Positions 25,839 through 33,945 of a stretch of DNA of 64,000 bases are shown in pieces; the first letter of the stretch is position 1; every line of letters starts with the position of its first letter. A program made the position numbers and the translations under genes. The DNA comes from Dehalococcoidia bacterium. Its GTDB lineage: Bacteria; Chloroflexota; Dehalococcoidia; Bin125. The notes beneath the pieces were generated by a model that searched no databases, was not told where the DNA came from, and worked only from the letters and a program-made list of their open reading frames with translations. The stretch lies in NCBI GenBank assembly GCA_022826965.1, contig JAJDTU010000009.1, positions 206,206-270,205 on the forward strand. Direction: 5' to 3'.

Positions 25839-26096
25839 GGGCCCTCAGCCCGGCTCTCTCCCTCGGGGAGAGGGAATCGAATTCAGTGGCACCAGAGCGG
25901 AATCCCCTCTCCCCCTGGGACAGGGCGAGGGTGCGGGTTCCCAATCGGCGTCAGTCCTGACGACCGGTCGTTCGATTCCGTCCTGCGATTCGTATGCGGG
26001 AGTCCCGCTGGAGGCGTGCGGATGCCCCCCTCTGCCCCCGCATCAAGTGCGGGGCAGGCTTCGGCATCTCCCCCCGCTTACGCGGGGGGAGAGGGG
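25839..26096. repeat. Repeat cluster including a nested repeat
   Basis: Family 2 lies at about 25843-25877, and a related half-palindrome (CCCCTCTCCCCCTGGGACAGGGCGAGGG) at 25907-25935. A family-1 unit at 26024-26096 is interrupted in its TCTGCC segment by about 20 bases of a family-3-like palindrome (CCCGCATCAAGTGCGGGGCAG). No gene in the gap up to 26136. Confidence 0.8.
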
Positions 26097-26136
26097 ATCG
26101 CATCGAGGCGGCGACTGAGTCAGTTTGGCAACTGAC

Positions 26137-26802
26137 TCAACGTCTGGTTGAGGACCCGAAGGGGCTGTCGGGTGGGTCATTGGGGTCGGGTTGGTCTTCG
26201 ATGACTGGTGCGCCCTGCTCGATGGCTCGCATGGCTCGCCAGGTGATGAACCAGCGCTGGAGGGCGGTGAGGTTGGTGAGGACGGCGAGGATCCAGAGGA
26301 TCGGGAGGATCTGCGCGGAGAGCAGGCCAATCGAGAGGATGAGGACGCGCTCGAGGCGGGTACCGAGTCCGGTGCGGATGCTGATGCCGAACTCGCCGGC
26401 CTTGGAGCGGGTGTAGCTGACCATCATGCTGCCGAAGAGGGAGACGCCGATTAAGACGATGGCGGTGCGGTCGAAGCGCTCGGCGGCGCTGTACCAGATG
26501 AGGAGTCCGAAGAGCAGGGCGAAGTCGGCGAGCCGGTCGGAGACGGCGTCGAAGACGGCGCCCCAGTCGGAGGCGCGGTCGGTGGCTCGGGCGACGGCGC
26601 CGTCGAGCAGGTCGAAGAAGGCGGCGGCGAGCATGGTGATGCCGGCCTGCCAGAACATGCCGTGGGCGGCGAATGCGCCGGCGCCGCCCATGCCGAGCAG
26701 GCCGATCACGGTCAGGGCGTTTGGGGTGAGTCCGGTGCGGGCGACGGCGCGTCCGAGGCGCTCGGAGATGTCGGTTGATATCGAGTGGGGGAGAAGTGAC
26801 AC
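26137..26802 (-). CDS. CDP-alcohol phosphatidyltransferase, probable phosphatidylinositol(-phosphate) synthase
   Basis: 221 residues, GTG start, several membrane helices. The family signature is complete: D67-G68-x2-A-R72-x8-G81-x3-D85-x3-D89. It joins CDP-diacylglycerol to an alcohol phosphate at the membrane. The group matches Mycobacterium PgsA1-like enzymes, and neighbours for inositol-1-phosphate synthase, PimA-like glycosyltransferase and acyltransferases point to inositol or inositol phosphate as the alcohol. The cytoplasmic C-terminus is Asp/Pro-rich. It is last in a minus-strand cluster, 66 bases after the MA-like gene. Confidence 0.85.
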   Translation of the reverse strand: MSLLPHSISTDISERLGRAVARTGLTPNALTVIGLLGMGGAGAFAAHGMFWQAGITMLAAAFFDLLDGAVARATDRASDWGAVFDAVSDRLADFALLFGLLIWYSAAERFDRTAIVLIGVSLFGSMMVSYTRSKAGEFGISIRTGLGTRLERVLILSIGLLSAQILPILWILAVLTNLTALQRWFITWRAMRAIEQGAPVIEDQPDPNDPPDSPFGSSTRR

Positions 26803-26868
26803 GTGGCTCTCGATCGGAGTCCGGCCGCCTTGGAGCCACTGTACACAGGGGACGGATCGGAAATCGGC

Positions 26869-27762
26869 CTAGTCGTAAAACAGTCGCTTGCCGACGAAGA
26901 AGAGGAGGATGGCCACGGGGATCGCGGCGGCGATGGCGATGACGTGGTTGAGGTTGAGGCGTTCGTAGAAGGGCTGCTGCTGAGGCTCGATGTAGGGCCA
27001 GTTGAGCAGGAGGGCGCGCTCGGCGTTCTTCGTAAACTCTGCGATCAGGTTCTCTTCAGGGATGCCGTAGACCTGTTCGATGGCCTCATAGAACGCCACG
27101 CCGTCGCCGACGGCGCGAAAGAGTTCGGCGAGTGTCTCGGGACCCCAGTCCTGGATGAACCAGGCGAGCATGCCGCCGGCCTGGCCGAAGTACTTGGCCT
27201 GGAACTGCCAGGAGGTCGGAATTGTCTCCAGCTGCTCGACGGAGTAGTACTGCTCGTGGTCGAACAGGGCCACGGAACCGGCGCGCCTGAGGAAGAATCC
27301 GGGTAACGGACCGGCCGACCAGAAGCCCATCGCCGAGCGCATCCAGAGCGGCACCTGGGCCGCGTGAGCTCCGGTGGCGGCGTCAATCAGGGCGTTGGTG
27401 ACGGCGCTGCGCACGTCGCCAGAGGCGTTGCGCACGACATGCCGGACATCGGCGTCCTCCTCCACTCCTGCGGGGAACAGGGAGGGGTCGGTCGGATCGG
27501 AGCCGGCCGGCCAGACGATGATCGCGAGTGGAGCGTTGACGTCGACGTCGATCAGCTCGCTGACGAGGTCGTAGGCGCCCTGGCCGTGGTCGGCGAGGTC
27601 GTCGGCGCGGAGTTGTCCCTGGGTGTGCCAGAGGGTGAGGTTGTCGCGCTCGGCGCTGGACCACTCAATGTCGTCGCTCTGGGCGTGCAGTGCGACCTGC
27701 GCCACGAATCCTGCCAAGATGGCAGCGACTATTGCCAGCGTCTTGAGTCCGAGCGGTCTCAC
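26869..27762 (-). CDS. Membrane protein related to MA-type peptidases, catalytic site lost
   Basis: 297 residues, GTG start. N-terminal signal/anchor helix (LKTLAIVAAILAGFVAQVAL), long extracytoplasmic domain, C-terminal membrane helix (VIAIAAAIPVAILLFFVGKRL). It parallels the protein at 38704-40221: AGGMLAWFIQDWGPETLAELFRAVGDGVAFYEAIEQVYGIPEENL matches that protein's YLLTEYGNEKMNDLFRAFKEG...YGLDRDAL. Where that protein has HELTH, this one has NALID, so it is probably a pseudo-peptidase. Its role in the lipid cluster is unknown. A leaderless box sits just upstream. Confidence 0.65.
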   Translation of the reverse strand: MRPLGLKTLAIVAAILAGFVAQVALHAQSDDIEWSSAERDNLTLWHTQGQLRADDLADHGQGAYDLVSELIDVDVNAPLAIIVWPAGSDPTDPSLFPAGVEEDADVRHVVRNASGDVRSAVTNALIDAATGAHAAQVPLWMRSAMGFWSAGPLPGFFLRRAGSVALFDHEQYYSVEQLETIPTSWQFQAKYFGQAGGMLAWFIQDWGPETLAELFRAVGDGVAFYEAIEQVYGIPEENLIAEFTKNAERALLLNWPYIEPQQQPFYERLNLNHVIAIAAAIPVAILLFFVGKRLFYD

Positions 27763-27768
27763 TAGCCC

Positions 27769-27774
27769 AGCGTA
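27769..27774 (-). promoter_or_regulatory. Predicted leaderless -10 box TACGCT
   Basis: On the minus strand TACGCT is followed by six bases (GGGCTA) and GTG 27762. It overlaps the gap after the glycosyltransferase stop, so the last two genes of the cluster can be transcribed separately. Confidence 0.5.
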
Positions 27775-27777
27775 TGG

Positions 27778-28794
27778 TCAGAGCAGGGATCGATACAGGT
27801 CGAGGTGTTGCAGGGCGATGCTGCGCGAGTCGAAGCGGGCGGCGGCCAGGCGGCCGCGGTTCGCCAGTTGTTCGCGGAGGGCGGAGTCGCTGAGCAGGCG
27901 GAGGAGGTTAGCGGCGAGGGCGTTGGGATCATTGGGCGCGGACAGCAGGGCGGCTGCGCCGTCGTCGGTGGCGATGCGGTAGCCATCGATATCGGAGGCG
28001 GCGACGGGGACGCCGGCGGCCATTGCTTCGACCAGTACGAGGCCGAGCGCTTCGCCGCCGGTCGCGGGGAAGGCGGCACAGGTGGCGGTGCGCATGAGCG
28101 AGGCGATTTCGTCGTGCGGAACCGGTCCGAGGAAGATGACTCGGCTGTCTGCGCGTGATCGGGTGGCGTCCGTGACCGGTCCGGCGACCGCGAGCCGGAC
28201 GTCGGGCAACCGCTGCAATGCCTGGAGCAGGATCGGCAAGCCCTTGCGGGGTTCGTCGCGACCGACGAAGAGGATGGTCTGCGGGTCCGGGTTGCGTTCG
28301 AGGTGGCGGAAGCTGGACAGGTCGAGACATGGGTGGATGATTGCGGGGTTCGGTCCGACGACCGATTGCGCTGCCCGACGTGAGACTTCGCTGGCGCAGA
28401 CGACCGCGTCGGCGCGGTTGAGCAGCCGTCGGGAGATGGGATGGGTCCGGCGATAGAAGCGTCCGGCGACGGGCTCGGCCGAGTGCAGCGTGACCACGGT
28501 CGGCGCTGCTCCGGGATGCAGCAACGACAGCGGGCCAAGCAGGGGCAGCATCGGCTCCTGGATGTGCAGGATGTCGTGCGGGCTGCGGAGAAAGCGGCGT
28601 AAGGCGAAGAGGTCGCGCGGGTGGAATGCGAGGTCGGCGCGAGTGCCGCCGAGGCTGACTCGGACGGGCCTGGACGGGGCGAAGATGTGGGACTCGTGGC
28701 CGAGTTCGTTGAGCGCCTCGGACAGGGCCGTCGTGTGGGTCTGGACGCCTCCGGGCTGTTCGGGATCGTAGGGCAGGAGGTGATGGATCCGCAC
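27778..28794 (-). CDS. GT4 glycosyltransferase (PimA/PimB-like)
   Basis: 338 residues from GTG 28794; the open frame extends further but overlaps the PHP gene. GT-B fold: PEQPGGVQTHTTALSEALNELGHESHIFAP at the N-terminus, ILFVGRDEPRKGLPILLQAL (nucleotide-sugar domain) and GGEALGLVLVEAMAAGVPVAASD with the EX7E-type glutamates near 248 and 256. This pattern is closest to the mannosyltransferases that decorate phosphatidylinositol in actinobacteria. GDP-mannose donor and PI acceptor are inferred from context. It starts 23 bases after the PHP stop. Confidence 0.88.
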   Translation of the reverse strand: MRIHHLLPYDPEQPGGVQTHTTALSEALNELGHESHIFAPSRPVRVSLGGTRADLAFHPRDLFALRRFLRSPHDILHIQEPMLPLLGPLSLLHPGAAPTVVTLHSAEPVAGRFYRRTHPISRRLLNRADAVVCASEVSRRAAQSVVGPNPAIIHPCLDLSSFRHLERNPDPQTILFVGRDEPRKGLPILLQALQRLPDVRLAVAGPVTDATRSRADSRVIFLGPVPHDEIASLMRTATCAAFPATGGEALGLVLVEAMAAGVPVAASDIDGYRIATDDGAAALLSAPNDPNALAANLLRLLSDSALREQLANRGRLAAARFDSRSIALQHLDLYRSLL

Positions 28795-28817
28795 GGGTGG
28801 GGGTCTCGGTTCCGTCG

Positions 28818-29579
28818 TCAATCGCGGGCGCGGCGGCGTCGGAGGAGCGCGCGGGGGGTTGCGCTGATGCCTCGCCACTGTTGGTGGAGGAGGCGGCGGG
28901 CTCCGATGTTGCGCAGTCTTGGATAATGCCTGAGTTGGGCGTCGGTGGTTCGCGCGTTGAGGGCAGCACGGAGCGCATCCTGACCGCTTCCTTCGAACGT
29001 GGTCACGGACGAGCCGACCTGCTCGTGGAAGTGCGCATCGGAGCCGCCGGTGGTGGCGAGGCCCCAACGCCGGTTGGCATCGATGACGCTGTTGCGTCGC
29101 CAGCGGGCGGACGGGATCGGATTTGCGGTCTCGATTGCGAGGACGGGCGGTTGATCGCCGGCGCGCTCGGGGGCCAGATCGCGCACGAGCCGGTCGATGT
29201 CGCGGAGGTTGAGCGCGATCGGCATGACGGCGCAGGGATGAGCGATGACGGCCACGCCGCCCTGTTTCCAGATCGCTTCGACGGTCGCGGCGGCGCTGCG
29301 GAAGAATGGGATCGGTTCATCGATCCAGAGGGCGAGGATGTGTCCGTGGCGGCTGGTGACCTCGCTGCCGACGATCACGTCGACCGGATGATTGGCGCGA
29401 GCGGCGGCTTCGCGAGCGAGCTGCGCCCCGCGCGTCTGGTCGTGATCGGTGACGGCGATGATGTCGACGCCGCGTCCGTGGGCGGCGTTGAGGATGGTCA
29501 GGGCGTCGTCCATGCCGTCCGATTCTTCGGTGTGGATCTGCAGGTCGGCGCGTCCGATGCTCTTCTCGGACTGAGTCAT
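28818..29579 (-). CDS. PHP-domain metal-dependent phosphoesterase
   Basis: 253 residues. Metal-binding motifs in order: ADLQIHTEESDGMDD, VTDHDQTRGAQLA, GSEVTSRHGHILAL, VAVIAHP and GGSDAHFHEQVGS. All expected His/Asp ligands are present, so it should be active on a phosphate ester. The last 35 residues are very basic (RRLLHQQWRG...RRRRARD), perhaps for membrane contact. Its ATG overlaps the acyltransferase stop (ATGA). A role in inositol-lipid dephosphorylation is an inference from operon position. Confidence 0.85.
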   Translation of the reverse strand: MTQSEKSIGRADLQIHTEESDGMDDALTILNAAHGRGVDIIAVTDHDQTRGAQLAREAAARANHPVDVIVGSEVTSRHGHILALWIDEPIPFFRSAAATVEAIWKQGGVAVIAHPCAVMPIALNLRDIDRLVRDLAPERAGDQPPVLAIETANPIPSARWRRNSVIDANRRWGLATTGGSDAHFHEQVGSSVTTFEGSGQDALRAALNARTTDAQLRHYPRLRNIGARRLLHQQWRGISATPRALLRRRRARD

Positions 29580-30508
29580 GATGGGACCTCGGCCAGGTGG
29601 TCTCGTGGGTGGGGTTCGTCCCAGCGCGTGTCGCGGCAGGGGGCCCAGGGCGACTCGACGACACGCCAGAGATGGGCGTGTTGCTCAATGATTGGCTCGT
29701 AGAGGCGGGCGAGGTTGGCGGTGTTGGTTCGAGTGTCGAGGGCTCGGTTGCCCTTGAGTAGCAGGTCGAGGGGCGGCAGGAACGTGACGTCGAACTGCAG
29801 ACGGTCCGGACCGGGTCGGCGTACCGCGTAGAGGGGAAGGACGTCCGCCTCGGCGCGGATCGCGAGGTCCACGGCGCCGACCGGGAATCGGGCCTGTCGT
29901 CCGAAGAAGGGCACGCAGGTTCCCCCACCCTGTCGGTCGCGGTCCCAGAGAATGCAGACTACGCCGCCCTCGCGGAGGGTGCGCAATGCCGAGGCGATGC
30001 CGGTTTGGGTTGCGGTGAGGAAGTCGATGCCGACGGCGGCGCGCGCCGCGTTGACGGCCTCGAGGTGGCCGTGCTCATCGAGCCGCTCGACGAGCGCTAC
30101 CGCGGGGATGTCGAGGGCGGCGAGGGCCTTGACCGCGACCTCGGGATTGGAGATGTGGGCGGTGGTGAGGACGACGCCGCGTCCGGATCGGTGAGCGTCG
30201 AGCAGGTGGTCGAGGCCGGTGACGTGGAGGTGGCGGTCGAGCACTCGTTGGGGCGAGATGGAGGGCAGGATGGCGAGGTCGACGTAGTATCGGGCGGTCT
30301 CGGCGATGACCTCGGTCGCGTCGCGGTTGAGCTGGGCCGGGGTGTGTTCAGGATGGATGCGTTGGAGGTTGTTGCGGATGCGGATGCGTCGGCGTTCGAG
30401 GAGGGGGAGGGCGAGAGAGGCGGCGGTCTCGGCGATGGCGTAGAGGTAGTGGCGGGGGAGGAGTCGGGCGAGCCAGGCGAGGGCGGTCAGGGCGTAGGCG
30501 GTCGGCAT
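29576..30508 (-). CDS. Lysophospholipid/lauroyl-type acyltransferase 1 (PatA-like)
   Basis: 310 residues from ATG 30508. N-terminal hydrophobic segment, then GRGVVLTTAHISNPEVAVKAL with the H-x4 (N/E) acyltransferase motif, and later GGVVCILWDRDRQGGGTCVPFFGRQARFPVGAVDLAIRA, which is the LpxL/HtrB-type signature also found in mycobacterial PatA. It probably acylates a membrane glycolipid on the cytoplasmic face. It overlaps the PHP gene by four bases. Confidence 0.85.
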   Translation of the reverse strand: MPTAYALTALAWLARLLPRHYLYAIAETAASLALPLLERRRIRIRNNLQRIHPEHTPAQLNRDATEVIAETARYYVDLAILPSISPQRVLDRHLHVTGLDHLLDAHRSGRGVVLTTAHISNPEVAVKALAALDIPAVALVERLDEHGHLEAVNAARAAVGIDFLTATQTGIASALRTLREGGVVCILWDRDRQGGGTCVPFFGRQARFPVGAVDLAIRAEADVLPLYAVRRPGPDRLQFDVTFLPPLDLLLKGNRALDTRTNTANLARLYEPIIEQHAHLWRVVESPWAPCRDTRWDEPHPRDHLAEVPS

Positions 30509-30614
30509 GGGGGTATGGTCGCACGGGAGCCCACCCATCGGCCACACAAACCGCTGTGTAAGTGTCAGATACATATGTTCGGTTCTGGTACCATATGCAC
30601 GAAGGAGATTCGAT

Positions 30615-31217
30615 GTGTCCACGACTGAGCAACTCACAGCCATCGTCGAGCGAGTTCGGGAGGCGACGAAGTCGCTGAGCGGTGATGAATTCCGGCTGCG
30701 TGAGATTGCGTTCGAAAAGCTGCTCGAGCATGAACTATCCAACGGAGGTTCCTCGAATGGTGCGGCAACCGTGTCGACCGCGGAACCGCAAGGGGAGGCC
30801 GAATCGCCCGATTCGAGCTACTCGACGCCGGAGATGCGGGCGGATGCAGTCGCGAGGTACTTCAAGATTGGCTCGGAAGAGGCTCGAGACATTTTCGACC
30901 TGACCGCCGAGGCTCCAACCTTGGATTTGCCGTCGCGGAAGATTGAAAGCAGCAAGGCCGCGGCTGTCCGCCAGATTGCGCTGTTGATTTGCGGTGCACG
31001 AACCGCGCTTGGGCTTGAGACGGGAACAGCACATATCCGAGAGGCCGCGGACAACTACGACAAGGCCGATCCAAACTTCATGACCTACTTGACCAACTTC
31101 GACAAAATCGCTGTTCGGGGCAAGAAGAGCTCACCGAATCGGTTAGTGCGGATGCGGGTGATCGGCGCGGAAGAAGCGCAAGAGGTTGCCCGAAAGCTGG
31201 TCTCGAATGGCGGGTGA
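30615..31217 (+). CDS. Unknown protein, possible winged-helix partner of a Ymh/HEPN-like protein
   Basis: 200 residues from GTG 30615 with a perfect AAGGAG upstream. N-terminal helix (TTEQLTAIVERVREATKSLSGDEFRLREIAFEKLLEHEL), a low-complexity linker, then a region with RADAVARYFKIGSEEARDIFDL and a C-terminal half (KAAAVRQIALLICGARTALGLE...NYDKADPNFMTYLTNFDKIAVRGKKSSPNRLVRMRVIG) that reads like a winged helix. It overlaps the next gene by 11 bases. Both lie against the direction of the surrounding lipid cluster, with a less GC-biased codon use. Family not recognised. Confidence 0.55.
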   Translation: MSTTEQLTAIVERVREATKSLSGDEFRLREIAFEKLLEHELSNGGSSNGAATVSTAEPQGEAESPDSSYSTPEMRADAVARYFKIGSEEARDIFDLTAEAPTLDLPSRKIESSKAAAVRQIALLICGARTALGLETGTAHIREAADNYDKADPNFMTYLTNFDKIAVRGKKSSPNRLVRMRVIGAEEAQEVARKLVSNGG

Positions 31218-31689
31218 CCCGCCCGAACTCAGAGCGCAGCTCAGGTTCAGTGACCTCCATGCAGAGGTTCAGCTTGCTGCGGACCTATTCCAGGGGGGAT
31301 TTCTCCAAGAGGCCGTTCGAAAGGCCTCGGAACGATTCAACAATCGGGTCGCCGAGAAGGCGGAACGGGAAGATCTCAGCGGCCGAGACCTCATGAATCA
31401 AGTGTTCTCGGCGGACAAGCCCGCCTTGGTCTTCAACGAGGAGCGGAAGACCGCAACGGAGCGGAACCGCCATGACGGATATCGTTCGCTGGCCGCCGGA
31501 TTGGCTGCGGGTGTTCGGAACGTCTATACCCATCTCGACAATGTTCCTGTGGACCAGATTGAGGCACTGGAGTGGCTTGGATTCATCAGCGCCATGCACC
31601 GGCGACTGGATCGCGCATTTCAATACGTCCCGCCTCCGGCCGACACTGAGTCCCAGGCAGATGCCAGCGAACCTGAAGAGCTCGATTAG
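31207..31689 (+). CDS. TIGR02391/Ymh-type HEPN-like protein
   Basis: 160 residues from ATG 31207. LAADLFQGGFLQEAVRKASERFNNRVAEKAE, then LSGRDLMNQVFSADKPALVF, then ERNRHDGYRSLAAGLAAGVRNVYTHLD and ALEWLGFISAMHRRLDRAF. This follows the Ymh/TIGR02391 pattern closely, including the R-N-x4-H motif of HEPN RNases (RNVYTH). Members of the HEPN superfamily act as toxins or phage-defence effectors. Its stop codon overlaps that of the convergent acyltransferase gene. Confidence 0.75.
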   Translation: MAGDPPELRAQLRFSDLHAEVQLAADLFQGGFLQEAVRKASERFNNRVAEKAEREDLSGRDLMNQVFSADKPALVFNEERKTATERNRHDGYRSLAAGLAAGVRNVYTHLDNVPVDQIEALEWLGFISAMHRRLDRAFQYVPPPADTESQADASEPEELD

Positions 31690-32534
31690 CGGAGTTGTCG
31701 ATCGCGGAACTGGTACCACTGGTCTGGGGCTTCGGCGAGGGGGGGCTCGAAGGCGGGGAGGAGCGGGGTGTGGGGGTCGTGGGTGAGGTCGAGGTGGGGG
31801 GTGAAGCGGAAGTCGTGGCCCTGGCGGGTTGCGGCGAGGGGGATGAGTTTGGCGTTGGTTGCGCTGGCGATTCGGTGGATCTCGTTGGAAAGGATGACTT
31901 CCCGGCCGAAGAGAGTTTCGGTGGTGGTTTGCTCGTTGGGGCGGGGCGGGCGGTCGAAGAGGATGGCGGCGGTTCCGTTGTCGTTGAGGTGGTCGACCAA
32001 CTGACGTAGACCCCGGCGGCCGGCGACGGGGGTCATGCCGAGGCGGGCTCGTTGATCCTGGATGGCTTGGTTGAGGGCGGGGTGGCCGAGGTCGTCGACG
32101 AGGACCATCGAGGGTCCGATGCGGTGGGTGTAGGCGCCGCCGAGGATGTCCCAGTTGCCGAAGTGGATTGCCGCGAAGAGGACTGGTCGTCGTTGATGCC
32201 ACTCTTCGAGCTGGTCCCAGTGGTCGGACCAGGTTTGGTAGTGGCCGCCGACGGCTTCGAAGCACCGCGCGGGCGTCAACTCGTCGAGGCGGACGGCGTC
32301 GACGAGGTACTCGCCGTAGCGCCGGAACTGGGCTCGGGCGAGGGATGGGGCGGAGCCGCTCCAGTGGACGTGGGGGAGGAGGAACTCGGCGTTGCGTCGG
32401 GCGGCGTTTCGGCCTCGGGGCCAGCCGAGGTAGACGGCGTCCATGAGGCGTCGGGCGGCGGCGTAGGCGAGGGGACGCGGGAGGGTTCGGGCGGCTCGGC
32501 CGAGGGTCTGGTATCCGATGGCGAGGGGGTGCAT
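31686..32534 (-). CDS. Lysophospholipid/lauroyl-type acyltransferase 2
   Basis: 282 residues from ATG 32534. RRPVLFAAIHFGNWDILGGAYTH has the H-x3-N-W-D catalytic motif, and GLRQLVDHLNDNGTAAILFDRPPR and ETLFGREVILSNEIHRIASATNAKLIPLAATRQG complete the LpxL/HtrB signature. It is separated from the first acyltransferase only by the plus-strand two-gene module. Two acyltransferases would match the two acyl positions of PIM-type lipids (PatA plus a second enzyme). Confidence 0.85.
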   Translation of the reverse strand: MHPLAIGYQTLGRAARTLPRPLAYAAARRLMDAVYLGWPRGRNAARRNAEFLLPHVHWSGSAPSLARAQFRRYGEYLVDAVRLDELTPARCFEAVGGHYQTWSDHWDQLEEWHQRRPVLFAAIHFGNWDILGGAYTHRIGPSMVLVDDLGHPALNQAIQDQRARLGMTPVAGRRGLRQLVDHLNDNGTAAILFDRPPRPNEQTTTETLFGREVILSNEIHRIASATNAKLIPLAATRQGHDFRFTPHLDLTHDPHTPLLPAFEPPLAEAPDQWYQFRDRQLR

Positions 32535-32555
32535 GGGTACTCGGGACCTTAGGGA

Positions 32556-32600
32556 GCCCCCCTCTGCCTTCGGCATCTCCCCCCGCGTCGCGGGGGGAGA
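32556..32600. repeat. GC-rich palindromic intergenic repeat, family 1
   Basis: A standard unit lying between acyltransferase 2 and inositol-1-phosphate synthase. Confidence 0.85.
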
Positions 32601-32650
32601 GTTGAGATTGGGCCGATCCTCACCTTCCGCTGGGGGGGGTTGCCGATCTG

Positions 32651-33754
32651 CTACTCGCCGTGGGCGAAGGCTTCGACGGAGTCTCGGGCGACGTCGTCGG
32701 TCCATTGCTCGGGCGGGGACTTCATGAAGTAGGCGGAGGGCGCGAGGAGTGGGCCTGAGAGTCCGCGGTCGAGGCCGAGCTTGGCGCAGCGGACGGCGTC
32801 GATCACGACGCCGGCCGAGTTGGGCGAGTCCCAGACCTCGAGTTTGAGTTCGAGGTTGAGCGGTACGTCGCCGAAAGTCGTGCCTTCGATGCGGATGTGG
32901 CACCACTTGCGGTCTTCGAGCCAGGGGACGTGATCGGAGGGGCCGACGTGTACGTCGCCGGAGGGCATTTCGTATTCGATCTGCGAGGTGACGGCGTTGG
33001 TCTTGCTGATCTTCTTGGACTCGAGGCGTTCGCGCTCGAGCATGTTGTAGAAGTCGGTGTTGCCGCCGAAGTTGAGCTGGTAGGTGCGGTCGATCTGGAC
33101 GCCGCGGTCGCGGAAGAGGCGCGAGAGCACGCGGTGGACGATCGTGGCTCCGACCTGGGACTTGATGTCGTCGCCGATGATCGGCGCGCCGGCGCGCCGG
33201 AAGCGGTTGGCCCAGTACTCCTCGCGGGCGATGAAGACGGGGATGCAGTTGATGAAACCGCAGCCGGCCTCGAGCACTTGCTCGACGTACCACTTGGTCG
33301 CTTCCTCGGAGCCGACCGGGAGGTAGTTGATGACGACATCGACGTCGCGGTCCTTGAGGATCTGCGCGACATCGACGGTTGAGCCGGGGGCCTTGTCGAT
33401 GACCTGCGAGAGGTACTTGCCGAGGCCGTCGTGGGTCATGCCGCGTTCGACGGGGACGCCGAGGTTGGGGACGTCGGTGAACTTCACGGTGTTGTTGGGC
33501 TCGGTGAAGATGGCCTCGGAGAGATCGAGGCCGACTTTGCGCGAGTCGATGTCGAAGGCGGCGACGAAGTTGAGGTCGGAGATGGAATAGCCGCCGAGGA
33601 CGGAGTGCATAATGCCGGGGATCTCGTCGCCGTCCTGGGCGTTCTGATAGTGGGTGACGCCCTGGACGAGCGAGGAGGCGCAGTTACCGACGCCGATAAT
33701 GGCTACGTTGATCTTTCCGGTCGGGTTGCTGACGCCGGATGCGTCGTCTGACAT
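32651..33754 (-). CDS. ino1: Inositol-3-phosphate synthase (myo-inositol-1-phosphate synthase)
   Basis: 367 residues from ATG 33754 with AAGGATG upstream; an in-frame start 11 codons earlier is less likely. It converts glucose 6-phosphate to inositol phosphate with [21 protein letters not shown] is the NAD-binding loop, [21 protein letters not shown] and [15 protein letters not shown] are core motifs, and [13 protein letters not shown] is the active-site signature of the actinobacterial/archaeal type. It heads the inositol-lipid cluster and is divergent from an inositol-monophosphatase-family gene. Confidence 0.96.
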   Translation of the reverse strand: MSDDASGVSNPTGKINVAIIGVGNCASSLVQGVTHYQNAQDGDEIPGIMHSVLGGYSISDLNFVAAFDIDSRKVGLDLSEAIFTEPNNTVKFTDVPNLGVPVERGMTHDGLGKYLSQVIDKAPGSTVDVAQILKDRDVDVVINYLPVGSEEATKWYVEQVLEAGCGFINCIPVFIAREEYWANRFRRAGAPIIGDDIKSQVGATIVHRVLSRLFRDRGVQIDRTYQLNFGGNTDFYNMLERERLESKKISKTNAVTSQIEYEMPSGDVHVGPSDHVPWLEDRKWCHIRIEGTTFGDVPLNLELKLEVWDSPNSAGVVIDAVRCAKLGLDRGLSGPLLAPSAYFMKSPPEQWTDDVARDSVEAFAHGE

Positions 33755-33933
33755 GAAGACATCCTTCCGCGGGGGCTGCGGTCGCATGGGTTTGCCGAGC
33801 CGAATCGGAAGCTCACAACGTGGAGACCGCGTCGTCCATCTGCGAGTACTGCAATGTATCAGCCGATGGGACTGGATGCAGTCATCGCAAACATAGATGG
33901 AGGGGCGGTAGCCGTTGCGATTCGGTGACGGGG

Positions 33934-33939
33934 TAGGCT
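33934..33939 (+). promoter_or_regulatory. Predicted leaderless -10 box TAGGCT
   Basis: TAGGCT, six bases, ATG 33946. The surrounding 19-mer CGGTGACGGGGTAGGCTGG recurs exactly at about 44891-44909 before fabF. Confidence 0.6.
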
Positions 33940-33945
33940 GGCTTC

